Below, in pieces: positions 1 to 8,143 of a stretch of DNA of 38,486 nucleotides (position 1 is the stretch's first letter; each line of letters starts with the position of its first letter). The translations under genes and the position numbers were made by a program. The notes under the pieces were generated by a model. That model was not told the DNA's origin. It searched no databases and saw nothing but the letters and a program-made list of their open reading frames with translations. The DNA is from Bacteroidales bacterium (lineage in GTDB: Bacteria > Bacteroidota > Bacteroidia > Bacteroidales > P3). The stretch is taken from contig JAGCVD010000010.1 of NCBI GenBank assembly GCA_017962545.1, forward strand, positions 1-38,486, read 5' to 3'.

Positions 1-228
1 GAGGTCCTCGACGTTGTTGGTGGTGACATACTGCATGAAGTGCTTGGCGATGGGGCCTTTGGCGCGGAACTCGCCCATGTGGCTCACGTCGAACACGCCC
101 ACGTTGTTGCGGACGTTGTTGTGCTCCTCGACGAGACCGGTGTACTGGATAGGCATGTTGTAGCCGGCGAATTCGGCCATCTTTGCACCAAGTTTAATGT
201 GCAAGTCGGTGTACGGTGTGGTTTTCAT
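1..228 (-). CDS. gcvT: Glycine cleavage system T protein (aminomethyltransferase), N-terminal part
   Basis: Only the first 76 codons are in the window; the gene runs off the left edge. The reverse strand reads [20 protein letters not shown], followed by a Pro-Ile-Gln-Tyr stretch and the segment [11 protein letters not shown]. The family's conserved N-terminus has the same run (LGAKM.PFAG..MP.QY and FDVSHMGE), so the identification is strong despite the short length. GcvT transfers the methylene group from the aminomethyl-lipoyl H protein to tetrahydrofolate and releases ammonia. The start is the ATG at 228-226. No clear TAnnTTTG box was seen upstream on this strand. It is transcribed away from meaB and shares with it a gap that contains a hairpin repeat. 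Confidence 0.9.
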   Translation of the reverse strand, partial: MKTTPYTDLHIKLGAKMAEFAGYNMPIQYTGLVEEHNNVRNNVGVFDVSHMGEFRAKGPIAKHFMQYVTTNNVEDL

Positions 229-355
229 TATGGTATTGTTTTTGTTATTATTACTTTGTTTTTATGAATAAAATAACGAAACATTCGGCGCTATATTGTG
301 TGGGGTCGAAAAAAAAGCCTGAAAAGTCCCTGATAGCTCCCTCACTTCAACAGTT

Positions 356-412
356 GTTCTTTGGTAGTTCTTTGGTTGTTCTTTGGAAAAAAGCAAAGAA
401 CAACCAAAGAAC
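356..412. repeat. Intergenic hairpin built from 11-nt units (copy 1)
   Basis: Three direct 11-nt units (GTTCTTTGGTA, GTTCTTTGGTT, GTTCTTTGGAA) begin at 356. The arm 367-385 is the perfect reverse complement of 394-412 (19 bp), around the 8-nt loop GAAAAAAG at 386-393. A second member with the same loop and unit length lies at 20961-21016. The remaining gcvT-meaB gap shows no gene-like ORF. A terminator role is not obvious here because the flanking genes diverge. Confidence 0.85.
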
Positions 413-432
413 GGACGGAGGCAGGGCGGTTT

Positions 433-459
433 TTGTGTGGACCTGATGCAATATTTTTG
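433..459 (+). promoter_or_regulatory. Bacteroidetes-type promoter for meaB-hemW
   Basis: TATTTTTG at 452-459 matches the -7 consensus TAnnTTTG, and TTG at 433-435 is a possible -33 element 16 nt upstream, slightly short of the usual spacing. Transcription would start near 464-466, on top of the upstream ATG at 465. This argues for translation from the second ATG at 486. Confidence 0.6.
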
Positions 460-485
460 TCGACATGTCGTTAAGAAAGGCAGAT

Positions 486-1571
486 ATGGACGACAAGCAT
501 CTTTACAGCAACTTTGAATATGAGTCGGCGCTGTCGACGGGCACCGGCGCCACCCCCAAGGACCCCGTGAACAACAGCTATCTGGAGCGTATGCGTGCGC
601 TGCGGCAGCAGGAGCCCTCGGTCGAGGAACTGGTCAGCGGCATCCTGCACGGTGACCGCACCTTGCTGAGCCGTGCCATCACGCTGGTGGAGAGTTCCTT
701 GTTCGCTCACCAGAAGAAGGCGCAGGAGGTCATCGAGCGTTGTCTGCCTTACAGCGGCAAGAGCGTGCGTCTGGGCATCACCGGTGTGCCGGGCGTGGGC
801 AAGAGCACCACCATCGAGGCGCTGGGCAAGCACCTGACGGGCCACGGCCACAAGGTGGCTGTGCTGGCCATCGACCCCAGCAGCGAGCGCTCGAAGGGCT
901 CCATCCTCGGCGACAAGACGCGCATGGAGGAACTCAGCGTCGACCCCAACGCCTTCATCCGCCCCAGCCCCTCGGCGGGCTCGCTGGGCGGCGTGGCACG
1001 CAAGACACGCGAGATCATCACCCTTTGTGAGGCGGCGGGCTTCGACGTGGTCATCGTCGAGACCGTCGGCGTGGGACAGAGCGAGGTGGCGGCCCATTCG
1101 ATGGTTGACTTCTTCCTGCTGCTGCAGCTGGCCAATGCCGGCGACGAGCTGCAGGGCATCAAGCGCGGCATCATGGAGATGGCCGACATGATCAGCATCA
1201 ACAAGTGCGAACTCGATATGCATCGCGCCGAACTGGCTGCGGCACAGTACCGCAACGCGTTGCACCTCTTCCCCATGCCCGAGAGCGGCTGGACCGTCAA
1301 GGTGACGCTCTGCTCGGCTTACACAAAGCAAGGCATCGAAGACCTCTGGAACTCGGTGATGGAGTACGTCACCTTCACCAAGCAGAACGGCTATTTCTAC
1401 CACAAGCGCCAGCAGCAGAACCTGCGTATCATGGGCGAGACCATCGAGAACGGCCTGCGTGAGCGTTTCTACAACGCCCCAGGCATGGAAGAGCGCATCG
1501 AGGAACTGAAGCAGCAGATTCTCGAGAATAAGATTAGCCCCTACGCCGCCGCAGACCAACTGTTGGGATGA
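486..1571 (+). CDS. meaB: Methylmalonyl-CoA mutase-associated GTPase MeaB (ArgK family)
   Basis: This is a G3E-family P-loop GTPase that guards adenosylcobalamin loading of methylmalonyl-CoA mutase. Visible motifs are the Walker A GVPGVGKST, the LAIDPSSERSKGSILGDKTR segment typical of MeaB/ArgK, the switch region ETVGVGQSE, and NKCE where the family usually has NKxD. The C-terminal helices fit the family's dimerisation arm, and the length (361 aa) is normal. I chose the ATG at 486 because AAGAAAGG (473-480) precedes it and because the predicted promoter places the transcript start at about 465; starting at 465 would add seven residues. Its stop overlaps the hemW start (ATGA), so the two are probably cotranscribed. 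No mutase subunit genes are next to it here. Confidence 0.93.
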   Translation: MDDKHLYSNFEYESALSTGTGATPKDPVNNSYLERMRALRQQEPSVEELVSGILHGDRTLLSRAITLVESSLFAHQKKAQEVIERCLPYSGKSVRLGITGVPGVGKSTTIEALGKHLTGHGHKVAVLAIDPSSERSKGSILGDKTRMEELSVDPNAFIRPSPSAGSLGGVARKTREIITLCEAAGFDVVIVETVGVGQSEVAAHSMVDFFLLLQLANAGDELQGIKRGIMEMADMISINKCELDMHRAELAAAQYRNALHLFPMPESGWTVKVTLCSAYTKQGIEDLWNSVMEYVTFTKQNGYFYHKRQQQNLRIMGETIENGLRERFYNAPGMEERIEELKQQILENKISPYAAADQLLG

Positions 1572-2605
1572 TATACATTCACGTTCCTTTCTGTCATCGC
1601 AAGTGCACCTATTGTGCCTTCTATTCAGTTCGGAGTTCGGAGTTCGGAGTTCGGAATTATGTTGAGGCGTTGTTGCGTGAGATGGAGGAGCGCAAGGGGG
1701 AGCAGGCGCATCCGATAAAGACTGTCTATTTCGGCGGTGGCACACCGTCTATATTGCCCATCGACCTGCTGGCGCGCATCGTCGAGGGGCTGCGCCACTG
1801 CTTCGACCTGTCGCAGGTCGAGGAGGTGACCCTCGAGGCCAATCCCGAAGACTTGACACCCGAGTATCTTGCTTCGCTGAGGACGTTGGGTGTCAACCGT
1901 CTGAGTGTCGGCATACAGAGTCTTGACGATAAGGTGCTGCGGTTGCTCAACCGCCGCCACACGGCACAGCAGGCCCTCGAGGCTGTGGAGAATGCCCACC
2001 GTGCAGGCTTCGATAATATCAGCGTGGATTTTATCTATGGAATTAAAGACCCTAAGGACTTTAAAGTCTTTAAGGACATGGTTTCTCATGTTTCCGTCTA
2101 TGCGCTCACCGTGGAGCCTGGCACAGCGTTGGCTGTGCAGGTGGAGCAGGGGAGGGTGACGTTGCCCGGCGAGGAGGAGGTGGTTAGGCAGTATCATGCG
2201 TTGCACCGCCAGCTCGAGGAGGCCGGTTTCCGCCAGTACGAGGTGAGCAACTACGCCCGTCCGGGCTTTGAGTCGAAGCACAACAGCCGTTATTGGGACC
2301 GCACGCCCTACCTCGGCCTCGGTCCCGGGGCACATAGCTTCGATGGAAAGAAACGCCAATGGAATAACCCCGACGGCACCGTCGGTGAGGAAACGCTCAC
2401 CGAGGCTGACGCCTACAACGAGCTGCTGATGACCTCGCTGCGCACCGTGCGAGGCTTGCCTGCTGAGGTTGTCGCCAAGGGCCAGAAAGAAAAACTGCAG
2501 CCGTATCTCGACTGCAGTTGGTTGGTTTTCCAGGACGGTTTTTACCGTCCCACCACGGAGGGTCTTCTCCATGCCGACGGCATGGCCGCGGCATTGTTTG
2601 TCTAA
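1568..2605 (+). CDS. hemW: Radical SAM protein HemW (coproporphyrinogen oxidase-like, heme chaperone family)
   Basis: The protein opens with MIYIHVPFCHRKCTYCAFYS, which carries the radical SAM CxxxCxxC cluster motif. YFGGGTPS, the EANPED segment, VNRLSVGIQS, YALTVEPGT and HNSRYWDRTPYLGLGPGAH follow in the family order. The CxxxCxxC plus HNxxYW pattern favours HemW over the anaerobic oxidase HemN. At 345 aa it is a little shorter than typical. Two short repeat arrays are read through in frame: four heptamers after the cluster motif (1628-1655), and a Lys-Asp-rich stretch at 2043-2077. It overlaps meaB by four bases at its start and the convergent NPCBM-protein gene by four bases at its end. 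Confidence 0.9.
   Translation: MIYIHVPFCHRKCTYCAFYSVRSSEFGVRNYVEALLREMEERKGEQAHPIKTVYFGGGTPSILPIDLLARIVEGLRHCFDLSQVEEVTLEANPEDLTPEYLASLRTLGVNRLSVGIQSLDDKVLRLLNRRHTAQQALEAVENAHRAGFDNISVDFIYGIKDPKDFKVFKDMVSHVSVYALTVEPGTALAVQVEQGRVTLPGEEEVVRQYHALHRQLEEAGFRQYEVSNYARPGFESKHNSRYWDRTPYLGLGPGAHSFDGKKRQWNNPDGTVGEETLTEADAYNELLMTSLRTVRGLPAEVVAKGQKEKLQPYLDCSWLVFQDGFYRPTTEGLLHADGMAAALFV
1628..1655 (+). repeat. 4 x 7-nt tandem array (GTTCGGA) inside hemW
   Basis: Four perfect GTTCGGA units (28 nt) encode the segment SSEFGVR just after the radical SAM cluster motif. As 28 is not a multiple of three, the units are read in rotating frames, yet the ORF stays open. Confidence 0.95.
2043..2077 (+). repeat. Short AAGGAC/AAAGAC repeat stretch inside hemW
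   Basis: AAAGACCCTAAGGACTTTAA followed by AGTCTTTAAGGAC encodes KDPKDFKVFKD. It uses the same words as the 9-nt array at 29121-29172 in the polyferredoxin gene, and it sits between VDFIYGI and the conserved YALTVEPGT segment. Confidence 0.7.
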
Positions 2606-5505
2606 TCCATTCTGTAGTAGCGCACCTGCTGGAGTGCGGTGCCGGCAGGCACCACCTCGTCGGGACCCAGAGGCAGCAGGAGCGTCTTGTCGGTACTTTG
2701 CACTCCGTCGACGACGATGGTCTGGCGCAGCATCTCGTTGATGTTCTCATTCTCGGCGGATTTTCTCTCCACCAGCTCGTCGGCCTGCTGACGGCACTGG
2801 CTGATGACGTTGGTGCCTAGTTTGATGACGCGTCCGTAGAGGATGAGGTCGGGCGTGTGGGGCACTGCCAGGGTGGCGGAGGGGAGGCAGATGTCGGCGT
2901 CGAGGGCCTTGGCTTTGACAACCTTCGCCATCTTGGCGAAGTCCTCATTGGTGCGCATGATACTCCTGATGCCGAGTTTCTCACCGTTGAGTCCGCGGAA
3001 GGTGATGGCTTTGCAGATGCTGCCGTCGGTGGCCTGCACGTAGTTCTGCTGTATGGTGTACTGACTCTCGCCCTGGGCGAGCATATCCTGTGTGGTCTTC
3101 CAGAGGATGTCGATGGCATCGATAAAATCGTCCATGCTCTTGTCGCCGCTGTGTTTGACGGGCGTCCACACCACGAGTGCTTTCTGCTTCTTGGGCTTGC
3201 TTTTCTTTTCCTTGGCCGGCTTGGCTTTGGCGGGAGCGGCTTTCGGGGCGGCCTTGGGCTGCGCGTTGCGACTCTCAATGATGGTCTTGCGGCTGGGCAG
3301 CGACGAGGGTGTCTGCGGCAGCACCCGTTTATCGAGGGTCATGTCGTAGAGCACATACTGGCCCGAACGCACGTCGCCGCATTGCAGCCAGAAGAGCAAT
3401 TGTTCGCACTTGTGGATGGGCACCGTATAGGTGGTGGGCATCATCTTGTCGGTGAGGATGATTTCGGCCACCGGCATCTGGTCGGCGATGACGTAGAGCG
3501 TCACAGGCGGCGCTTTGCCATCGGCAAACAGTTCGTTAAAGGGGTCAACATATTCGCTCTTGTTGGCCACGGTAAAGGTGATGCTCTCATACTCGCGGTA
3601 GGGGTTGAAGGCTGCCGCCGACGACTGGCCGCCGCCGTCGTTGACCAGGCCCAGCACGGGGGTGGGAATGATGACGGGACCCGCAATGAGTGACACGAGG
3701 GCGGTGCTGAGGCTGATGTCCTCCAAGCCCAGCGGGATATTGGTCTCGAGCATGATGCCTTTGTATATCTTGCGGCCGTCTTTCATCTGGAAGTATTCGC
3801 GCTGCGAGCTGCCGTTCTTGAAGCAGTCATTGAAGTCGAAGTTGGTCAGCGTGCTGAGGTAGCGTCCCACATAGTGGAAATAGGGCCGCTTGCAGAGGTC
3901 GATAAGGTCCACTTGGTCAGGACACTCGGGCTTTTCATGCACGAAGAGGTCGTTGGGGCGAGGCTTGCCGCGGTAGAGCACTACATCGGCGATGCCAAAG
4001 TAGACCTGCTTCTTCTGGTTGTTGCCGGGCTTGACGAATTTGAGGTTGCGGCAGCGGTTCAGCGGCAGCTCGAAGTGCTTGTTGGGCTCCAGGGCGTGGA
4101 TGGTGGTCTCAAGGATGAGTTTGTCATCGGCATATACGCGAATGATGTCGTCGTCGAGCACACGGTGTTGTGTGAGGCAGCCGGCGGTGAAGCTGATCCA
4201 GTCATATTCGCCTGCCAAGTCGAAGGTGGCGAAGCTGTTGATGTTGTCGTCAAAAAGTGTCGTGCCTGTGGTCAGTATGAATCCTTCCCAGAACTGCTCG
4301 CCGCCCATGGAGAAAGTGTAGTGGCGGCTGGCGCCGTCGAAGTAGGTGTTGGAATGCGACGATACGCCGCGTACCGAGTAGGGTGGTATGTTGCTGCACA
4401 TGGCGCAGACGTCGGGAAGTTTACTGATGCGCTCTTTCGAGCCGTTGACGAGACCCGCCGAAGGTACGCCGCTGCTGCCAGCAGGCCAGGCCTCGATATT
4501 TACCACGCCGAAGGTGATGGAGGCCACGAAGTCGCCGTCGGCGTATTCGCCGTGGAACGACAGCTGGTTGACCCCTTTGACGTCGAGCACTACTTGTTCG
4601 GCCATATCTGTCTGGCTTACTTTATGTTCGTAGAGTATCTTGCCGTCGCCTTTGACGGTGAGCCAGGCCTGGGTGCGTGAACTCTGGTTGTCGCGAGGTC
4701 CGACGATGAAGCTAACCTTGTCGTATTTCTTCTGCAGCCAGAAGTAGGCCCAGCTTTGGTTGGTGCCGGCAAGTGCCTGGTCGAGCGAGAACTCAAGGCC
4801 TGTATTGTAGGTGACGCGGTTGATGCTGATGCTCTTGGTGATATGGCAACCCTGGCTGCCTTCGCGGTCGGTGATGGCGGCAATCCATCCGCTGTGACGG
4901 ATATAGTGCGGCCACAGGTCTTTCACCAGCGTTACCTTGCCTGACGGCAGTTTCAGCGGGTTGGGCGCAGGGGTGGGTTTCTGTCCGGCTTTCCACAGGC
5001 GGGCGGCGGCTACGGCCAGGTCGGTCGAGCCCCGCATCACGTCGAAACGCAACTCTTTGACTCCCTTCACGTCCAGTATCACCTCGCGTGGTGCATCGTG
5101 GTTCCACACCACCTCGTCGAGCAGCGTGCGTCCATCGCCCTTGATGGTGACGATGACATTGCTGCCGTCGCCAGCCGAGTTGGGACCGTTGAAGTATTCA
5201 AACTCGCCGGTGTTGTACTCGCCGCCGTAGGGTCCTATGACGAAGCTCAGCTTGTCGTAAGCGCCGTTAAGGTTGAACACAGCATGGCCGCCGGGGTTGT
5301 CGGAAGATATCAGTCCACCCACGCCTGTGGTAAGTTTGAAGCCGCCTCGGTAGCCGTATCGGGCCACACAGAAGGCCTTGTCCTTCGACTTGAAACAGGT
5401 GTAGCGTTTCTGGCTTGTTGGTGTCAGCACGTCGGTCAGGTATACTTGTGCCATAACATTGCCGGCAAGCATTGTTATTGCCAGCGCCAGTAGTAACTTT
5501 TTCAT
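2602..5505 (-). CDS. Secreted protein with four NPCBM-like carbohydrate-binding domains
   Basis: The 967-aa product begins with a Sec signal peptide (MKKLLLALAITMLAGNVMAQ). About four beta-rich units follow, at residues ~30-170, ~195-335, ~385-515 and ~555-725. Several repeat the pattern YDK(L/V)SF(V/I)GP ... (T/V)(I/V)KGDG(R/K) ... (V)(I/V)LDVKGV(K/N)(E/Q)L, which is characteristic of NPCBM-type modules. A Lys/Ala/Pro-rich basic linker (~735-780) joins them to a C-terminal domain (~780-967) I do not recognise. No catalytic domain and no type IX C-terminal domain is visible. The gene is last in an operon behind the stress-protein and SPOR genes (12-nt gap) and converges on hemW with a four-base overlap. 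Binding of surface or wall glycans is plausible but inferred. Confidence 0.75.
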   Translation of the reverse strand: MKKLLLALAITMLAGNVMAQVYLTDVLTPTSQKRYTCFKSKDKAFCVARYGYRGGFKLTTGVGGLISSDNPGGHAVFNLNGAYDKLSFVIGPYGGEYNTGEFEYFNGPNSAGDGSNVIVTIKGDGRTLLDEVVWNHDAPREVILDVKGVKELRFDVMRGSTDLAVAAARLWKAGQKPTPAPNPLKLPSGKVTLVKDLWPHYIRHSGWIAAITDREGSQGCHITKSISINRVTYNTGLEFSLDQALAGTNQSWAYFWLQKKYDKVSFIVGPRDNQSSRTQAWLTVKGDGKILYEHKVSQTDMAEQVVLDVKGVNQLSFHGEYADGDFVASITFGVVNIEAWPAGSSGVPSAGLVNGSKERISKLPDVCAMCSNIPPYSVRGVSSHSNTYFDGASRHYTFSMGGEQFWEGFILTTGTTLFDDNINSFATFDLAGEYDWISFTAGCLTQHRVLDDDIIRVYADDKLILETTIHALEPNKHFELPLNRCRNLKFVKPGNNQKKQVYFGIADVVLYRGKPRPNDLFVHEKPECPDQVDLIDLCKRPYFHYVGRYLSTLTNFDFNDCFKNGSSQREYFQMKDGRKIYKGIMLETNIPLGLEDISLSTALVSLIAGPVIIPTPVLGLVNDGGGQSSAAAFNPYREYESITFTVANKSEYVDPFNELFADGKAPPVTLYVIADQMPVAEIILTDKMMPTTYTVPIHKCEQLLFWLQCGDVRSGQYVLYDMTLDKRVLPQTPSSLPSRKTIIESRNAQPKAAPKAAPAKAKPAKEKKSKPKKQKALVVWTPVKHSGDKSMDDFIDAIDILWKTTQDMLAQGESQYTIQQNYVQATDGSICKAITFRGLNGEKLGIRSIMRTNEDFAKMAKVVKAKALDADICLPSATLAVPHTPDLILYGRVIKLGTNVISQCRQQADELVERKSAENENINEMLRQTIVVDGVQSTDKTLLLPLGPDEVVPAGTALQQVRYYRMD

Positions 5506-5517
5506 AATGCGGTGTGT

Positions 5518-5964
5518 TTACTCGTCGCCCGACTCTTGGTCGTCGGGGGCGTATTCCTGTTGCACAGGAGGTTCGGGATTGATATTGTCCTTGATAAGAT
5601 AACCTTTGTAGGTTTCTTTGATTTGTTGCAGGAAGGCGTAGGCTTCGAGGCGGGTGCGGAAGTCGCCCACCTTGACCTTGAAGTTGGGTTCGTCGAAGAC
5701 TATGTACGCCTGCACGGCGGGATAGTCGAGCATGAAGCGGTCGCGCAGGTTGAAGGCGTTGACCTTGCTGTTGGCACCGCTGAAAGAGGCTATCTGTACG
5801 CGGTAGCCTGGGATGGTCTTCACCATGCTGTTGAGCTCCACGTGTTTCTCCACCATCCGTGTGACGCCCACGTCGCCCGTAATGCGCACTTGCGCGCCTG
5901 CCGAGAGGGTAGGTATGAGGAGGGCGGCCAGCACGGCACAGGGGAGAAGTCTTTTCAGGTTCAT
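5518..5964 (-). CDS. SPOR-domain protein (probable peptidoglycan-binding, exported)
   Basis: The 148-aa protein has a signal peptide (MNLKRLLPCAVLAALLIPTL, then SAGAQ) and one SPOR domain at about residues 50-125, with the motif YRVQIASF at its first strand and FKVKVGDFRTRLEAYAFLQQ at the repeat half. SPOR domains bind peptidoglycan denuded of stem peptides, often at division sites. The ATG at 5964 is preferred over one 33 nt upstream because it begins the signal peptide directly and clears the stop of the upstream gene by four bases. The tail is acidic and Pro/Gln-rich. It lies between the universal stress protein gene and the NPCBM gene in one operon. Confidence 0.85.
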   Translation of the reverse strand: MNLKRLLPCAVLAALLIPTLSAGAQVRITGDVGVTRMVEKHVELNSMVKTIPGYRVQIASFSGANSKVNAFNLRDRFMLDYPAVQAYIVFDEPNFKVKVGDFRTRLEAYAFLQQIKETYKGYLIKDNINPEPPVQQEYAPDDQESGDE

Positions 5965-5968
5965 GAGA

Positions 5969-6790
5969 TTAGTGTATAGCGGTGTCGGCCAGTACATTGG
6001 TGGGACGCACGGTGAGCACGGGGATGGTGCTTTCGTTGATCATCTGCTGGGCGTAGGTGCCCATCAGGAGGCTGGTCAGACGCGACTCCTGCTCGGTCAT
6101 GATGGTAATCATGTCGGCATTCACCTCTTTGGCGTATTCCAGCGTCGTCAGGGTGACATTCTTCTCCACCTCAAGGTAAGTGGTGATGTATTTCACCTCG
6201 TCTTTGTCGAAGTAGCGCTCCACGAACTTGACGTAGTTCTTGACAATCTGGCGCACGTCGTGGGCGTTCGTGGTGTAGAGGCCCAGCAGATGGATGGTGG
6301 CGTCGAAGGTCTTGGCGAACATGGCGGCTTTGGCGGCTTTCTGGCGTGTGTCGTCGCTGCTGTCGATGGGCACTACAATCTTCTCCAGCTTTTTGCTGAA
6401 GTTGAAGTCTTCGCGCACTATCAGTACCGGCACGGGGCTCTGCTCAATGGTCTTGAAGCTGTTGCGTCCGAGGAGTCCTTTCTTGAGGCCGCTCATGCCA
6501 TGGGTTCCCACGATGAGCAGTTCGGCGTTGTCTTCCTTGGCTTGGGCGCACAGTTCGTCGGCAGGCTTGCCCTCACGCAGCACATACTCCAGCTTGATGC
6601 CTTGCAGCAGGTGGGCCACACCAGCGTTGCGCCGCTCGATTTCGGCACGTATGGGAGCCTCATCCTCGTTCTTCTCCTTCACATATACCAACTGGATGTC
6701 GCTCTGCCAGCGGTTGGCGATATCAATGGCGAGGTCGACGGCGTAGGCCGAACCGGAAGAAAAGTCAAAACCGACTACTACTTTGTTCAT
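5969..6790 (-). CDS. Universal stress protein, tandem Usp domains
   Basis: The 273-aa protein has two UspA-like domains. The first (residues 1-~140) has the opening strand VVVGFDFSSGSAYAVDLA and the nucleotide-binding signature GTHGMSGLKKGLLGRNSFKT. The second (~145-273) begins KIVVPIDSSDDTRQKA and ends with the strand IPVLTVRP, but its glycine signature is degenerate (MGTYAQQMINES), so only the first domain looks ATP-competent. It is cytoplasmic, with no signal peptide. It is the first gene of an operon with the SPOR and NPCBM genes, behind a good Bacteroidetes promoter at 6906-6937. Confidence 0.9.
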   Translation of the reverse strand: MNKVVVGFDFSSGSAYAVDLAIDIANRWQSDIQLVYVKEKNEDEAPIRAEIERRNAGVAHLLQGIKLEYVLREGKPADELCAQAKEDNAELLIVGTHGMSGLKKGLLGRNSFKTIEQSPVPVLIVREDFNFSKKLEKIVVPIDSSDDTRQKAAKAAMFAKTFDATIHLLGLYTTNAHDVRQIVKNYVKFVERYFDKDEVKYITTYLEVEKNVTLTTLEYAKEVNADMITIMTEQESRLTSLLMGTYAQQMINESTIPVLTVRPTNVLADTAIH

Positions 6791-6905
6791 GTTTTTATTT
6801 GTTTTTTGTTTATTCTTTAGTCGATACGCACAACCGCCAAAACACGCCCTGTAGCGGAAAAGACTCGCATCTAGGGGCGTATGGGCGGATGTCCGATTGT
6901 CGGGA

Positions 6906-6937
6906 CAAAATTACGAATTAATTTTGAATTGGCCAAA
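6906..6937 (-). promoter_or_regulatory. Promoter of the usp-SPOR-NPCBM operon
   Basis: On the minus strand the -7 box TAATTTTG (6913-6906) matches TAnnTTTG, and the -33 TTTG lies at 6937-6934 with a 20-nt spacer, close to consensus. The predicted leader is about 105 nt. Confidence 0.75.
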
Positions 6938-6973
6938 AAAAGTTTCATTTATATAAAAAAAGAGGACTCCCTG

Positions 6974-7013
6974 CCGACCCTCGACCGACCCTCGACCGAC
7001 CCTCGACCGACCG
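6974..7013. repeat. 11-nt tandem array (CCGACCCTCGA)
   Basis: Three perfect units run from 6974 to 7006, followed by a partial fourth. It sits in the 437-nt gap between divergent usp and rnfB. A near-identical word (ACCGACCCTC) occurs twice at 30871-30892, upstream of the LuxR-type regulator. Downstream, 7021-7062 is rich in GGATGG words. I see no gene in this gap; the Pro/Arg-rich ORF across it looks like a by-product of the repeats. Confidence 0.85.
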
Positions 7014-7163
7014 TCTATCTGTTTTCTGGATGGGAAATGGATGGATGGAAGTTGGATGGTGGAATAGTGGTTGATAAAATGGTAAACGTTTGTAAGACAG
7101 TGCATCTGTGGGTCTGCTTCATGGCGGTTGAAAAAAAAGTTTTTTCATGTCGAATAAAATGTG

Positions 7164-7171
7164 TACTTTTG
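7164..7171 (+). promoter_or_regulatory. -7 box for the rnf operon
   Basis: TACTTTTG matches TAnnTTTG, 56 nt upstream of the rnfB start. No convincing -33 TTTG lies at the right distance; a poly-A/poly-T stretch (7131-7145) occupies that place. The leader is AT-rich with an A-rich run before the ATG. Confidence 0.6.
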
Positions 7172-7227
7172 CATTTGCTTTTTGGAGTAAACATATTATA
7201 GATTAATCCTAAAATAATAACAAATAT

Positions 7228-8133
7228 ATGACTCATGACATTCTGATTGCGGTATTGATTTTGGGCGCTTTGGGTGTCCTCTTTGCCGTAGTGCTCTACA
7301 TTGTGGCTCAGAAGTTCAAGGTGGTCGAGGATCCGTTGATCGACGAGGTCGCCGAAGTGCTGCCGGGTGCCAACTGCGGCGGCTGCGGCAAGGCCGGCTG
7401 CCGTGCTTTCGCCGAGGCTTGTGTGGCGCAAGGTAACATGGATGGTCTCCGTTGTGCCCCGGGCGGCGACGCTGTGGCGGCCAAGGTGGCTCAACTGCTG
7501 GGCTGCGCTGTGGCGCAGGGAGAGCCCCAGGTGGCTGTGGTGCGCTGCAATCCCGCCAACTGCGGTGAGAAACGTAAATCGAACTATGACGGCCTGCGCT
7601 CCTGCGCATTCCAGAATACTGTCTATACCGGCGAGAGTGGCTGCCCCTTCGGCTGCCTGGGTTGTGGCGACTGTGTGGCCGCCTGCCAGTTCGATGCCAT
7701 CCACATGGGTCCCAACGGGGTGCCTGTGGTCGACGCCGACAAATGCACCGCCTGCGGCGCCTGCGCCAAAGCCTGTCCGCGCCGCATCATCGAGCTGCGC
7801 AACAAAGGCAAGAAGGAGCGTCGCGTCTATGTCAGCTGCATGAACAAGGAGAAGGGCGCCGTGGCCATGAAGAGCTGCGCCAACGCCTGTATCGGCTGCG
7901 GCAAGTGCGCCAAGGTGTGTCCCATGGAGGCCATCACCGTGACGGACAACCTGTCGTATATCGACTTCACCAAGTGCATCGCCTGCCGCAAGTGCGTCAC
8001 CGAGTGCCCGACGAAAGCCATCCACGACGTGGGCTTCCCCGCTCCCGCCGTCAAGCCGGCTCCCAAGCCCGAGGCTCCCGCCGCCGAGAAGGTCGAGATT
8101 CCCGTGGCAGAAAAAGTGGAAGTAAAGAATTAA
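7228..8133 (+). CDS. rnfB: Rnf electron transport complex subunit B (multi-cluster ferredoxin)
   Basis: The 301-aa protein has an N-terminal membrane helix (residues ~4-27), then the Rnf-specific four-Cys domain CGGCGKAGCRAFAEAC with a following LRCAPGG. Four bacterial ferredoxin-type clusters follow: CPFGCLGCGDCVAAC, CTACGACAKACP, CIGCGKCAKVCP and CIACRKCVTECP. The C-terminus is an Ala/Pro/Glu-Lys-rich tail. RnfB is the entry point for electrons from reduced ferredoxin into the membrane complex that drives NAD reduction and ion pumping. It is the first gene of the rnf operon, 10 nt from rnfC. Confidence 0.95.
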   Translation: MTHDILIAVLILGALGVLFAVVLYIVAQKFKVVEDPLIDEVAEVLPGANCGGCGKAGCRAFAEACVAQGNMDGLRCAPGGDAVAAKVAQLLGCAVAQGEPQVAVVRCNPANCGEKRKSNYDGLRSCAFQNTVYTGESGCPFGCLGCGDCVAACQFDAIHMGPNGVPVVDADKCTACGACAKACPRRIIELRNKGKKERRVYVSCMNKEKGAVAMKSCANACIGCGKCAKVCPMEAITVTDNLSYIDFTKCIACRKCVTECPTKAIHDVGFPAPAVKPAPKPEAPAAEKVEIPVAEKVEVKN

Positions 8134-8143
8134 GTTAAGAGTT
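8134..8143 (+). repeat. GTTAAGAGTT spacer word between rnfB and rnfC
   Basis: The whole ten-base spacer is made of the same GTTAAG word that is expanded between rnfC and rnfD, between rnfD and rnfG, and at 27461-27577. Confidence 0.5.

Noticed and set aside
216-446. A 76-codon frame in the gcvT-meaB gap
   Set aside because: It spans the hairpin repeat and the gcvT start, and its product has no coherent features.
6881-7201. A 106-codon plus-strand frame in the usp-rnfB gap
   Set aside because: Much of its product is the translation of the 11-nt and GGATGG repeats, and it covers both promoters.
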